Origin: an uncultured Oscillospiraceae bacterium
GTDB lineage: Bacteria; Bacillota; Clostridia; Oscillospirales; Oscillospiraceae
Reading direction: 5' to 3'
Length of the DNA stretch: 21,780 nt
NCBI GenBank assembly: GCA_900763965.1
Contig: CAAFMG010000095.1
Location: 1-21,780, forward strand
Position numbers and translations under genes: made by a program. Under the pieces are notes generated by a model. The model saw only the letters and a program-made list of their open reading frames with translations. It was not told where the DNA came from and ran no database searches. This document shows positions 1-7,046 of this stretch, piece by piece (the stretch's first letter is position 1; each line of letters starts with the position of its first letter).

Positions 1-368
1 CCCAGCAGGAAAACGGACAGAATGTATCGGAATCGCTGATCCTCCACGAGAAACTTTATCTTTGTAACGATTTCCTTATATTTCTGAATTTCATCAAAGA
101 AAAAGAAAGTCTTTCCGGGGATGATTTTTTGATCACTGTACAGCGACAGCTTCAGAATCAGGTCATCTATGCTTGCCGCACCGCTCAAAATGCCCACAAT
201 TTCCGGCTGCCGGATCAGATTGAACTCAATGTAGTCGCAACCTGCCGCCCTCAGGCACTCACGGATGATAAACGTCTTCCCCGCCTGACGGACACCATAA
301 ATCAGCAGAGCTTTGTCGCTGCTGTCGATCCAGTGCATAATATCCTTTTCAATTTTTCGTTTCAGCAT
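1..368 (-). CDS. AAA ATPase, DUF4143-type family (N-terminal part, runs off window)
   Basis: The leftward frame is open from an ATG at 368 (or 371) to the window edge, so only about 122 N-terminal residues are visible. They show a Walker A loop (GVRQAGKTF), a hydrophobic Walker B (FFFFDEIQ) and the YIEFN strand typical of the single-domain AAA ATPases that end in a DUF4143 domain. These proteins are common in gut bacteria and their role is poorly known. The start at 368 is preferred because GGAGGT (376-381) then lies 7 nt upstream. The segment that in relatives usually reads LSGSLLG here reads LSVFLLG, at full length, so two residues of a normally conserved sensor-like stretch are changed. 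A TTGAAA-17-TATGAT promoter lies just upstream. The C-terminal domain is outside the window, so the family assignment rests on the ATPase part only. Confidence 0.8.
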   Translation of the reverse strand, partial: MLKRKIEKDIMHWIDSSDKALLIYGVRQAGKTFIIRECLRAAGCDYIEFNLIRQPEIVGILSGAASIDDLILKLSLYSDQKIIPGKTFFFFDEIQKYKEIVTKIKFLVEDQRFRYILSVFLL

Positions 369-409
369 CATCAGTACCTCCACATCGATTCTGTGCGTTT
401 TCCAAGGAT

Positions 410-438
410 ATCATACCACCGCTTTGTCACTTTTTCAA
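410..438 (-). promoter_or_regulatory. Sigma-A-type promoter of the AAA ATPase gene
   Basis: Read on the minus strand, TTGAAA (438-433) is followed after 17 bp by TATGAT (415-410). The ATPase start codon lies about 40 nt downstream. Confidence 0.6.
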
Positions 439-529
439 GGGAATTAAAGGGCTTAATGGTCACTTTTTCTAATAGCTTGGATTTTCAGGCAAGTATGCAC
501 AATGAAATACTTCAGTGCTTGTTATGTGC

Positions 530-563
530 AAAAAAAGTCCTGAAACCTCACGATTTCAGGACT
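530..563 (-). terminator. Intrinsic terminator of tRNA-Ala
   Basis: A perfect 10-bp stem (536-545 with 554-563) around an 8-nt loop is followed on the minus strand by seven T. It begins immediately after the CCA end of the tRNA. Confidence 0.9.
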
Positions 564-639
<76 letters not shown>

Positions 640-671
640 ATATTTGGTTCGCTGTTTCAGACAGCTTCTGT

Positions 672-699
672 ATTATAGCACATTTGCGGATTTTGTCAA
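672..699 (-). promoter_or_regulatory. Promoter of tRNA-Ala
   Basis: On the minus strand a perfect TTGACA (699-694) is separated by 16 bp from a perfect TATAAT (677-672), about 30 nt before the mature tRNA 5' end. Confidence 0.85.
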
Positions 700-767
700 T
701 AGTTTTTTTCGCTTTTTTTCATTTGCCTGTTCCTGCCCCTGCCGGGGCGGCAGAGGTGGGGAGGGGG

Positions 768-1535
768 TTATAGGTTTTGGAGGGCTTGCAGGCACAGTGC
801 AAGGGCGTATTCCCGGGTGTGGATGCCCCAGGAGCGCATGTCGTGGGCATCTACGTTGGCAAGGGTGTCCGCCGTGTAGAGGATCATTCCCCATAGCGCA
901 CCGCGAAAGGCGGCGCAGGCGGCCAGGGCTGCGCACTCCATTTCCACCACGGCGCAGCCTTCGGCTTTGCGGTAGGCAACCTTTTCCCTGGTTTCCCGGA
1001 AAAAGCCGTCGGTGGACCAGGTGATTACCTCCCGATAGGGAAGACCGAGGGACTGCATGATTTTTTCAATGGCCCTTCTGGCCTGGGGATGGATGGGCAT
1101 AAACCGGGACGGGGGTGCATAGTGGTAGGAGGTGCCCTCATCCCGCAGGGCCTGACTGGGGATCAGGAATTCTCCCCCAGGGAAGGGCTCCAGACAGCCG
1201 CAGGAGCCTGCGGAAATGATCTTTTTCACGCCGTAGCCAATCAGCCAGTCCAAAATCTGGGCAGCCGGGGCGGCACCCACCGGGGCCTGGCAGAGGGTGA
1301 TTTCCTCCCCTGCATAATCCAGGACATAGATCGGGTAATACTTGGTGGCGCTTACGAATTCCGAAACCTTCCGCGCGCCGTTTTTCCGGGCAAAATCCTC
1401 CACAACATCCCCCAGAAAGGCAAATACGCATTTGCAGGGCAATGTCAGACCCAGCTGTTCATGGGTGGGCAGGATCACGCTGGCCGGATCGCTGTCGAAT
1501 TCCAGAATGGGGATCTCATTTTTCCGGATGGTCAT
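768..1535 (-). CDS. Nucleoside phosphorylase, uridine phosphorylase-like
   Basis: The 255-residue protein belongs to the PNP/UDP phosphorylase superfamily, which splits nucleosides with phosphate into base and ribose-1-phosphate in the cytoplasm. Visible signatures are GSCG after a beta strand (phosphate/ribose loop, about residue 110), DEGTSYHY, STDGFFRET, and VEMECAAL (about residue 198), whose Met-Glu contacts the ribose. An Asp in YTADT is in the place of the catalytic acid. The length is normal for the family. The start at 1535 has GGGGAG 8 nt upstream and overlaps the last 20 nt of the small membrane-peptide gene, so translation is probably coupled. The exact base specificity (uridine, purine or a methylthio-nucleoside) cannot be told from the sequence. 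Confidence 0.9.
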   Translation of the reverse strand: MTIRKNEIPILEFDSDPASVILPTHEQLGLTLPCKCVFAFLGDVVEDFARKNGARKVSEFVSATKYYPIYVLDYAGEEITLCQAPVGAAPAAQILDWLIGYGVKKIISAGSCGCLEPFPGGEFLIPSQALRDEGTSYHYAPPSRFMPIHPQARRAIEKIMQSLGLPYREVITWSTDGFFRETREKVAYRKAEGCAVVEMECAALAACAAFRGALWGMILYTADTLANVDAHDMRSWGIHTREYALALCLQALQNL

Positions 1536-1689
1536 GGTGATTTCTCCCCTTCTTTTTGTATACCAGGATCCCCAAAATCAGGATTGCGGCAGCTGCACCC
1601 AGAATTTGCCACACAGGCAGACTTCCGGTGATGAAAATTGCGGTGGGGCCGTCTGCGCCGCCGATGATGCCTACAGATTGTGCCGTCAT
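1516..1689 (-). CDS. 57-aa membrane peptide with decarboxylase beta-subunit GGADGPT motif
   Basis: This short gene has GGGAGG 8 nt before its ATG and sits directly behind a TTGACA-17-TATACT promoter, so it is very likely real. The peptide carries VGIIGGADGPTAIFITG at residues 6-22. That is the signature found around the Na+-binding Asp of oxaloacetate/glutaconyl-CoA/methylmalonyl-CoA decarboxylase beta subunits. One hydrophobic helix follows (about 26-44), then a basic, His-rich tail (KKKGRNHHDHPEK). Full beta subunits are about 375-430 residues, so this is either a stand-alone mini-protein or a domesticated fragment. Its 3' end overlaps the nucleoside phosphorylase start by 20 nt, so the two are co-translated. 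What it does with the phosphorylase is unknown. Similar short proteins are, to my knowledge, often annotated as decarboxylase subunit beta by motif alone. Confidence 0.8.
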   Translation of the reverse strand: MTAQSVGIIGGADGPTAIFITGSLPVWQILGAAAAILILGILVYKKKGRNHHDHPEK

Positions 1690-1739
1690 TTGAAATTCCT
1701 CCCTGCCCGGGTCTTTCCCCGGTGATCTCTTTGGGATTC

Positions 1740-1768
1740 AGTATATGTGCCTGGGGGGATACTGTCAA
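1740..1768 (-). promoter_or_regulatory. Promoter of the mini-peptide/phosphorylase operon
   Basis: On the minus strand TTGACA (1768-1763), a 17-bp spacer and TATACT (1745-1740). It leaves a leader of about 45 nt before the 57-aa gene. Confidence 0.8.
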
Positions 1769-1848
1769 GAAAAAAACCTGCATTTTGAGCATCCAACGAG
1801 TCATAGATAGGATCTTTCGTTAAATTGCCCATACCGTTCCCAAATTAC

Positions 1849-2075
1849 TTATGGCAACACCGCACAATTGCGTCTGCGGACAGCAGCGGATCTTTTGCCC
1901 CAATCTTGCAGTTTGAAAAACTTGAAATATAGCGCAGCCGTTGCCAGCGCAAGCTGGCTTACGGATGCGGCATACCCCTTGCGGGTACACAAAGTATTCC
2001 TGCGTTTTCCAAACTTTATCTTGGGACAAAATCTCTCGCTGCTGTCTCTTGCCGAATTATGCGGTGCTGCCTTAT
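1849..2075. repeat. MITE-like palindromic repeat, copy A (with 58-bp apical insertion)
   Basis: The element proper (1853-2071, 219 bp) begins GGCAACACCGC and ends GCGGTGCTGCC. It is flanked on both sides by TTAT, possibly a target duplication. The two halves are imperfectly complementary over the whole length, so a transcript or single strand would fold into one long hairpin. It matches the repeat at 20594-20754 almost base for base, apart from 58 extra bp at the apex (1930-1987). Those bases form their own hairpins (GCCAGC gcaa GCTGGC; TACCC cttgc GGGTA). No open frame of note lies within it. It ends about 20 bp before the -35 box of the dehydrogenase gene. Confidence 0.85.
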
Positions 2076-2095
2076 TAAATTTTCACAGATTGTTC

Positions 2096-2124
2096 GTGAC
2101 ATTTGGAAAAATATATGGTATACT
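2096..2124 (+). promoter_or_regulatory. Promoter of the SDR (12alpha-HSDH-like) gene
   Basis: GTGACA (2096-2101), 17 bp, TATACT (2119-2124). It lies directly downstream of repeat copy A and gives a leader of about 55 nt. Confidence 0.65.
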
Positions 2125-2186
2125 TTGCCATGAAGCGAGGGAGGTCTCCCGGCCGCCCCGCATTCCATACGAAAGGGTTGATTACA

Positions 2187-2987
2187 ATGGGAAACTTTAC
2201 AGGTAAAACCGTTCTTATCACTGGAGCAGGCCGCAGCGTCCTCAGCGACGGCAGATGCGGTTCCATCGGCTATGGCATTGCCACCGCTTACGCCAAGGAG
2301 GGCGCAAACCTGGTGATCACCGGCCGTAATGTCAGCAAGCTGGAAGGTGCCAAGCAGGAGCTGGAAGAAAAGTACGGTGTGAAGGTTCTGTGTGTTCAGG
2401 CGGATGTCTGTGCAGGCGCCGACAACAAGGCCATTGTGGAAAATGTGGTGAAGCAGGCTGTGGATACCTTCGGCGGCATCGACGTTCTGATCAACAACGC
2501 CCAGGCCTCTGCCTCCGGCGTGCCTCTGGCTGACCATACCACCGAGCAGTTCGATCTGGCCATTTACTCCGGCCTGTACGCTGCCTTCTATTATATGCAG
2601 GCTTGCCACCCCTACCTGGCTAAGTCCAAGGGCTCCATCATCAACTTTGCCTCCGGCGCCGGCCTGTTCGGCAATGTGGGCCAGTGCGCTTATGCCGCTG
2701 CCAAGGAAGGCATCCGCGGTATGTCCCGTGTGGCTGCCAACGAGTGGGGCAAGGACGGCATCAACGTCAACGTGGTCTGCCCCCTGGCTTGGACGGCTCA
2801 GCTGGAGAAGTTCAAGAATGCCTACCCCGATGCTTACGAGAAGAACGTCCACATGCCCCCCATGGGCCATCTGGGCGATGCTGAGCTGGAGATCGGCCGT
2901 GTCTGCGTGCAGCTGGCTTCTCCCGACTTCAAGTATATGAGCGGCGAGACCATCACCCTGGAAGGCGGCATGGGCCTGCGTCCTTAA
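2187..2987 (+). CDS. Short-chain dehydrogenase, probable 12alpha-hydroxysteroid dehydrogenase
   Basis: The 266-residue SDR protein has a Rossmann start (VLITGAGR) and TGRN after strand 2, where Arg47 favours NADP(H). It also has LINNAQASASG (102-111) in place of the usual NNAG, and the catalytic Ser156, Tyr169 and Lys173 (INFASG..YAAAK). Long stretches match what I remember of clostridial NADP-dependent 12alpha-HSDH: the FDLxIYSGLYAxFYYM region, GLFGNVGQC, and the C-terminal FKYMSGETITLEGG. That enzyme oxidises the 12-OH of cholate and related bile acids. The glycine-rich loop is longer than usual because of an inserted stretch around residues 18-24. The ATG at 2187 fits the family N-terminus; upstream in-frame codons lie in the leader. 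It is a single-gene unit with its own promoter and terminator, and its codon use is strongly biased. The activity is inferred from remembered homology, not a search. Confidence 0.8.
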   Translation: MGNFTGKTVLITGAGRSVLSDGRCGSIGYGIATAYAKEGANLVITGRNVSKLEGAKQELEEKYGVKVLCVQADVCAGADNKAIVENVVKQAVDTFGGIDVLINNAQASASGVPLADHTTEQFDLAIYSGLYAAFYYMQACHPYLAKSKGSIINFASGAGLFGNVGQCAYAAAKEGIRGMSRVAANEWGKDGINVNVVCPLAWTAQLEKFKNAYPDAYEKNVHMPPMGHLGDAELEIGRVCVQLASPDFKYMSGETITLEGGMGLRP

Positions 2988-3023
2988 GCATCCATCCATC
3001 TCAGGAACGGTTCCAACATTTCG

Positions 3024-3051
3024 GGCTGCCCCTTTTGGGGCAGCCTTTTTT
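3024..3051 (+). terminator. Terminator of the SDR gene
   Basis: A perfect 9-bp GC stem (3024-3032 with 3037-3045), a TTTT loop and six T. Confidence 0.92.
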
Positions 3052-3064
3052 GCCCAAAGGGCAA

Positions 3065-3105
3065 AGCGCCCCGGTATTCTCGCTGGATGAGGATACCGGG
3101 GCGCT
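3065..3105 (-). terminator. Probable terminator of the CDF transporter gene
   Basis: A perfect 13-bp inverted repeat (3065-3077 with 3093-3105) with a 15-nt loop lies about 60 bp after the CDF stop codon. Only three T follow on the minus strand, so termination strength is uncertain. Confidence 0.6.
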
Positions 3106-3166
3106 GTTCCTGTCCAATTGGGGATGGAGAGGAAATCTTCTCTGCGGTCAGATCCGGCCTGGGGCC

Positions 3167-4063
3167 TTATGGGTTCTGGGCGGGGTTGACGTGAACCATA
3201 ATGTGCTTGACCTTGTCAAAGCTTTCCTCAATGGCGGCGTGGACGGCCTCGGCAATGGCGTGGCTTTCCCATAGGGTGATATTGCCGTCGGCAGAGATCT
3301 CCAAATCCACATAGATCCTGTTGCCGAAGATCCGGGTCTGGATCAGATCCACCCCCAGCACACCGGGCTGGGCGGCGGCGCACTGGCGGATCTGCTGCTC
3401 CACATCCGCATCACAGGCGTGATCCACCATTTTTACAATGGCATCCTTGAAAATATCGTATGCGGCCTTGAGGATGAACAGGCAGATCACCAGGCTGGCA
3501 ATGGGATCCAGAATGGGATAGCCCTTTCTGGCGGCGGCGATGCCGATGAGGGCGCCCACAGAGGACAGGGCATCGCTGCGGTGGTGCCAGGCATCGGCCA
3601 TGAGGGCCCCGGAGTCCAGGGCCTTGGCATAGTGCCGGGTGTACCAGTACATGGCCTCCTTGCTGGCAATGGAGACAATGGCGGCAATCATGGCCGGCAC
3701 CCCGGGAACGGCGATGCTCTGGGGAGAGCGGGAGGTGATTTTTGCCAGGGCACTCTGGCCGATGAACAGGCCGGTCACCGCCAAAATCACCGCCAGCACC
3801 ACGGCGGCCACGCACTCGAATCGCTCGTGACCATAGGGGTGGCTCCGGTCAGAATCCTTGGCAGAGAGCTTCACGCCAATGATGACAATGATGCTGCTGA
3901 GGACATCCGATGCCGAATGTACCGCGTCACTGATCATTGCACCGGAATTGGCAGCGATACCGGCCAGCAGCTTCAGGGCGGAAAGAATGGCGTTTCCGAT
4001 GATGCTGACCATGGAGACCCGGACGGCGGTTTTCGCAAAAGGATCATACATTTGTTTTTCCAT
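3167..4063 (-). CDS. Cation diffusion facilitator metal exporter
   Basis: The 298-residue protein is a CDF-family divalent-metal/proton antiporter of the inner membrane. TM2 contains SDAVHSASD (H49 and D53) and TM5 contains ADAWHHRSD (H160 and D164). This gives the HxxxD pair on both helices that in characterised members builds a Zn/Cd/Co-type site. HPYGHERFE (75-83) is the family hallmark after TM2. The last 85 residues form the soluble dimerisation domain (LGVDLIQTRIFGNRIYVDLEI; IMVHV). The start at 4063 has GGAGGT 7 nt upstream; an upstream in-frame ATG falls in the structured leader and is rejected. A GTTAC in the leader (4096-4092) could pair with the GTAAC beside the RBS. The promoter overlaps the stop codon of the upstream ABC ATPase. 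The long leader suggests metal-dependent control. Substrate is uncertain: Zn, Co, Ni or Cd. Confidence 0.88.
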   Translation of the reverse strand: MEKQMYDPFAKTAVRVSMVSIIGNAILSALKLLAGIAANSGAMISDAVHSASDVLSSIIVIIGVKLSAKDSDRSHPYGHERFECVAAVVLAVILAVTGLFIGQSALAKITSRSPQSIAVPGVPAMIAAIVSIASKEAMYWYTRHYAKALDSGALMADAWHHRSDALSSVGALIGIAAARKGYPILDPIASLVICLFILKAAYDIFKDAIVKMVDHACDADVEQQIRQCAAAQPGVLGVDLIQTRIFGNRIYVDLEISADGNITLWESHAIAEAVHAAIEESFDKVKHIMVHVNPAQNP

Positions 4064-4125
4064 AACAGTTACCTCCAAAAAACAGCTACAAGTAACTCTA
4101 TGGCACTTGCCCTCCGCAGGTGAAT

Positions 4126-4174
4126 AAAAAAACACCCACGGCCAGTCGTCGTAACGTACTGTCCCGTGGATGTG
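4126..4174 (-). terminator. Leader terminator (expression platform) of the CDF gene
   Basis: On the minus strand ACATCCACGG pairs with CCGTGGGTGT with an inner CAGT/ACTG extension, followed by seven T. It sits about 60 nt before the CDF start, within the 5' leader, so it can act as a conditional attenuator. It would also stop read-through from the ABC operon. Confidence 0.8.
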
Positions 4175-4230
4175 TGATTCCACTGTCACTTCCGTGACCC
4201 GGCTCCGGGCCTCGGCCCTGGCTTGATCAG
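4126..4230 (-). promoter_or_regulatory. Candidate metal-sensing riboswitch leader (possibly NiCo/czcD class)
   Basis: The RNA can fold as a closing helix GCCAG (4222-4218) with CTGGC (4145-4141). Inside it are three hairpins: GGGC-CGAG-GCCC, GTCAC-GGAA-GTGAC and GTGGA..TCCAC, then a GGGACAG junction strand. The closing helix and the third hairpin share bases with the downstream terminator stem, so the multi-branch fold and the terminator exclude each other. NiCo riboswitches are known to be multi-branched, to precede CDF exporters in Clostridia and to prevent termination when metal is bound. The architecture fits, but I could not check the consensus, so class assignment is inference. Confidence 0.5.
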
Positions 4231-4269
4231 TTTGTACTGTAGTTGGTATGCAGTGCAAAGAGTAGAAGT

Positions 4270-4298
4270 ATCATAGCAAACGGAAGGGGATTTGTCAA
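4270..4298 (-). promoter_or_regulatory. Promoter of the CDF gene
   Basis: On the minus strand TTGACA (4298-4293), 17 bp, TATGAT (4275-4270). It overlaps the stop codon of the ABC ATPase, so the exporter has its own transcript with a leader of about 200 nt. Confidence 0.85.
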
Positions 4299-5323
4299 TC
4301 TTTTTCTTGGGAAAGTCTGGGAAACAGCACAGGACAGCTGACACGGATGCAGCCGGGCAGGGTCTGTCCCGGGGCCCAGGCCGGGGTGCCGGGGAAGGGC
4401 TTTTTCCACAGATTGCCTTGCTCGTCCCGGAAGGTCACCAGGGTGTCCCGCCCCCGGAAGCTGCACCCTTCCACCCGGAAGGAACAGGGGCCTGTGCCGA
4501 TTTCCAGCTGATCCGGCCGCAGCAGCAAATCAAAATCTCCATCTGAGACCGGAACCTCCAGCGCAAGGGAGCCGGAGCGGAAAACCCCTGCTTCCACTCT
4601 GCCGGGCAGATAGATGCAGTCGCCAAAATAGTCTGCCGTCTGTCTGGTGGCGGGCTGGTGGTAGACCCTCTGGGGGGTGTCCACCTGGTGGATCCTGCCG
4701 CCGAACATCATCGCCACCCGGCCGGACATACTCAGAGCCTCCTCCCGGTCATGGGTCACCAGAATGGTGGTCATGGCATACTCCCGGTGGAGTTGGGTCA
4801 CCAGAGTGCGCATATCCTCCCGGAGATTTTCGTCCAGAGCGGAAAAGGGCTCATCCAGCAAGAGAAGCCGGGGCTTTGCCGCCAGGGCCCGGGCCAGAGC
4901 CACCCGCTGCTGCTGTCCCCCGGACAGCTCTCCGGGAAGCCGGTGGGAAAACCCGTCCATCTGCACCCGGTCAAGATACGCTGCCGCTGCTAGACGGCGG
5001 CTTTTTTTATCCACTCTCTGCATTTTCAGGGGAAAGGCCACATTGTCCAGAACGGTCATGTGGGGGAACAGCCGCACATCCTGGAATACCACCACCGTTC
5101 CCCGCTTGTGGACACTTTGCCGGGTGATATCCGCACCACCCAGACGGATACAGCCGCCGCTGGGGGGCAGGATCCCGGCAATGGTTTTCAGAAGGGTGGA
5201 TTTGCCGCAGCCGGAGGGGCCCAGCAGGGCCAGAAACTCTCCCTCCTGCACCGTCAGGGACAGGCCGGGCAGAACCACATCGGTATCGTAGGATACCTTT
5301 AAATTTTCAATTTCCAGCTTCAT
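4295..5323 (-). CDS. ABC transporter ATP-binding protein with TOBE domain (YnjD/PotA-like)
   Basis: The 342-residue ATPase energises import through the two permeases encoded just upstream. It has Walker A GPSGCGKST (35-43), a Q-loop Gln (81), signature LSGGQQQR (133-140), Walker B LLLLDEP (153-159) and the switch His in LVTHD. About 110 C-terminal residues (from about 230) form a TOBE-like regulatory domain as in PotA and other importers of oxyanions, spermidine or iron. This makes it longer than E. coli YnjD. Its ATG overlaps the end of the preceding permease gene by 4 nt (ATGA). It is the last gene of the operon and has no terminator of its own before the CDF leader. The substrate is set by the YnjB-like binding protein and is not known. 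Confidence 0.9.
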   Translation of the reverse strand: MKLEIENLKVSYDTDVVLPGLSLTVQEGEFLALLGPSGCGKSTLLKTIAGILPPSGGCIRLGGADITRQSVHKRGTVVVFQDVRLFPHMTVLDNVAFPLKMQRVDKKSRRLAAAAYLDRVQMDGFSHRLPGELSGGQQQRVALARALAAKPRLLLLDEPFSALDENLREDMRTLVTQLHREYAMTTILVTHDREEALSMSGRVAMMFGGRIHQVDTPQRVYHQPATRQTADYFGDCIYLPGRVEAGVFRSGSLALEVPVSDGDFDLLLRPDQLEIGTGPCSFRVEGCSFRGRDTLVTFRDEQGNLWKKPFPGTPAWAPGQTLPGCIRVSCPVLFPRLSQEKD

Positions 5324-6117
5324 TTTCCTCTGCTCCTTTCGCTGACGGTGTGAAGGATCCCTTCAAACAGGAAAAATACCAGCAGTGCCGAACCGACGAA
5401 CGCCACGCAGTAGATGCTGGCCAGAGCCCGGTCGCCGCTTTGAATATAGGGCACCAGTACCAGTGCCAGGGTCTTGACCCGGCCGCCCCCGGCCATCAGG
5501 GTGGTGAAATACTGGCTGTAGGACAGAATAAAGCCCATACTCACCGAGGACAGGATTCCCGGCATCAGGCTGGGCAGGGAGCCGTGGAGGAAGGCGCGCA
5601 GAGGAGATGCCCCCAGCACCATGGCCTGCTGCTCCAGACTGCTGCCCACCGCCCGGGTCACATCGGTCAGAATGGTGATGCAGTAGGGAATGGCAGAAAT
5701 GAGGTGCACCAGCACCACACCGGCCACGGTGTCCGACAGTCCCAGACGGATCATGGTAATTTGTATTCCCATGGCGAACACTGTCCCCGGAACCAGCAGG
5801 GGCAGGAAAGCCCCGAAGCTCACCAGCTCCTTCCCCGGGAAATCATACAGCTGAGTTGCCCGGGCGGTGAGCAGACCCACCACCGTTCCCAGAACCCCGA
5901 CGGTCAGGGCCAGGGTGATGCTGCTGCCCAGAAGCCCCGGCAGCTTTGCCGAGCCAAAGAGCAGCTCTTTAACGGTGCGCAGGGAGTAGCTTTCCGGCAG
6001 CAGCCCCGGCCAGGGCCACCGCTCTGCCACGCTCCACAAAAGGATCTGCCCCGCAGGCACCAGAATCAGAAGCAGCACCAGTGCCAGCAGGAACTTAAAT
6101 GAAAGGTTCCCTTTCAT
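5320..6117 (-). CDS. ABC transporter permease (second inner-membrane subunit)
   Basis: The 265-residue protein has about six hydrophobic segments and a cytoplasmic coupling segment of the importer type (SSLEQQAMVLGASPLRAFLHGSLP, about 170-193, written here as its EAA-like loop). It pairs with the permease encoded upstream. The two genes overlap by 4 nt at the junction (6114-6117), and the next overlap with the ATPase gene is also 4 nt, so stoichiometric expression is expected. E. coli YnjC is a single fused permease of about 510 residues; here the two halves are separate proteins. An N-terminal signal-anchor begins at about residue 8. Confidence 0.88.
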   Translation of the reverse strand: MKGNLSFKFLLALVLLLILVPAGQILLWSVAERWPWPGLLPESYSLRTVKELLFGSAKLPGLLGSSITLALTVGVLGTVVGLLTARATQLYDFPGKELVSFGAFLPLLVPGTVFAMGIQITMIRLGLSDTVAGVVLVHLISAIPYCITILTDVTRAVGSSLEQQAMVLGASPLRAFLHGSLPSLMPGILSSVSMGFILSYSQYFTTLMAGGGRVKTLALVLVPYIQSGDRALASIYCVAFVGSALLVFFLFEGILHTVSERSRGK

Positions 6118-6983
6118 CGGATCCCTCCTACCTTCTTTGCCAGTGCGTGCATGGCTGCCCAGTAGGCCAGAGCCATGGCAAGGCTCAAAAGCAGAATGAC
6201 GCTGTTCATGGCCATTGCCGCCGGCCGGGCCCGGAGGTTGGGCTCCATGTAAGAAAGATAGGCCTGCACCGGCAGGGCCTTGGGCAGGGTGGAGCCCAGC
6301 AGCAGGGGCAGCTCATAGCCGCCAAAGGCAAAGATGAAGAGAATGAGAAAGGCCTTGCCGATTACCGGCAGGCTCAGGGGCAGGGTCACCAGGAAAAAGG
6401 CCCGCAGAGGGGATGCCCCCAGATTTTCCGCTGCCTGTCCCAGAGTGTCGCTGATGCCAGAAAGAAAGGCCAGCACAAAGTAGGCAACAAAGGGGGCTTC
6501 CTTCCACAGGTAGGCCAGAATGGTGCCCTCCTGCCCGGCGGTGTAGAGCAGCTGCGGGAACTGGCTGAAATCCTGGATCCAGCCCAGGCTGTAGCAGACC
6601 CGGGCCAGCAGGCCGGTCTGTCCCAGCAGCTGCACCATAAACACGGCAACCACCGCATGGGGGGTGAGGATGGGCAGCCGGATCACAGACAGCACGCCGC
6701 CTCTGGTTTTTTTCAGCCGCACCAGGGCCATGGCAATGATGACCCCCAGCACACAGGCAAGGCTTGCTGACCACAGGGCCAGCCGCAGACTCACCTGCAA
6801 TGCATTGACAAAATCCTCCCGGGCAAAGATCTGCCGGTAGTAGTCCAGGGTGAGCCGGGTCAGGCCAAAAGCGGGGATATACCCCAGACTCTGCACCAGC
6901 ACATTTCCCACAGAGACCAGGATCACCCCAATGATCCCCAGAAAGGGAAGCAGCAGGAAAAAAGGTGTCCATTTTCGTTTCAT
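6114..6983 (-). CDS. ABC transporter permease (first inner-membrane subunit)
   Basis: The 289-residue integral membrane protein has about six transmembrane segments, a first helix at about residues 9-30 (FLLLPFLGIIGVILVSVG) and the EAA-type coupling loop LGQAAENLGASPLRAFFLV (about 185-203). It belongs to the BPD transport family next to PotB/ThiP-like permeases. GGAGGC lies 7 nt before the ATG at 6983, directly after the T-run of an intrinsic hairpin that separates it from the binding-protein gene. Its mRNA should therefore be less abundant than that of the binding protein. Confidence 0.88.
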   Translation of the reverse strand: MKRKWTPFFLLLPFLGIIGVILVSVGNVLVQSLGYIPAFGLTRLTLDYYRQIFAREDFVNALQVSLRLALWSASLACVLGVIIAMALVRLKKTRGGVLSVIRLPILTPHAVVAVFMVQLLGQTGLLARVCYSLGWIQDFSQFPQLLYTAGQEGTILAYLWKEAPFVAYFVLAFLSGISDTLGQAAENLGASPLRAFFLVTLPLSLPVIGKAFLILFIFAFGGYELPLLLGSTLPKALPVQAYLSYMEPNLRARPAAMAMNSVILLLSLAMALAYWAAMHALAKKVGGIR

Positions 6984-6994
6984 AACCAGCCTCC

Positions 6995-7023
6995 AAAAAA
7001 GCGGTACGGCAGTGCCGTACCGC
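6995..7023 (-). terminator. Intercistronic terminator/attenuator after the binding-protein gene
   Basis: An almost perfect palindrome (7001-7023, stem GCGGTACGG/CCGTACCGC with a 5-nt loop) is followed by six T on the minus strand, and the RBS of the permease gene comes next. In such operons this arrangement raises the amount of binding protein over membrane subunits by partial termination and by protecting the upstream mRNA. Confidence 0.85.
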
Positions 7024-7046
7024 TTATGGTATCCTTGGGTCTATGC

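Noticed and set aside
735..767. Terminator after the nucleoside phosphorylase gene
   Set aside because: A GC-rich hairpin (CTGCC..GGCAG) is present, but no T-run follows on the minus strand.
2016..2999. A 327-codon open frame on the minus strand
   Set aside because: It is antisense to the SDR gene and runs into the palindromic repeat; no RBS or family motif is present.
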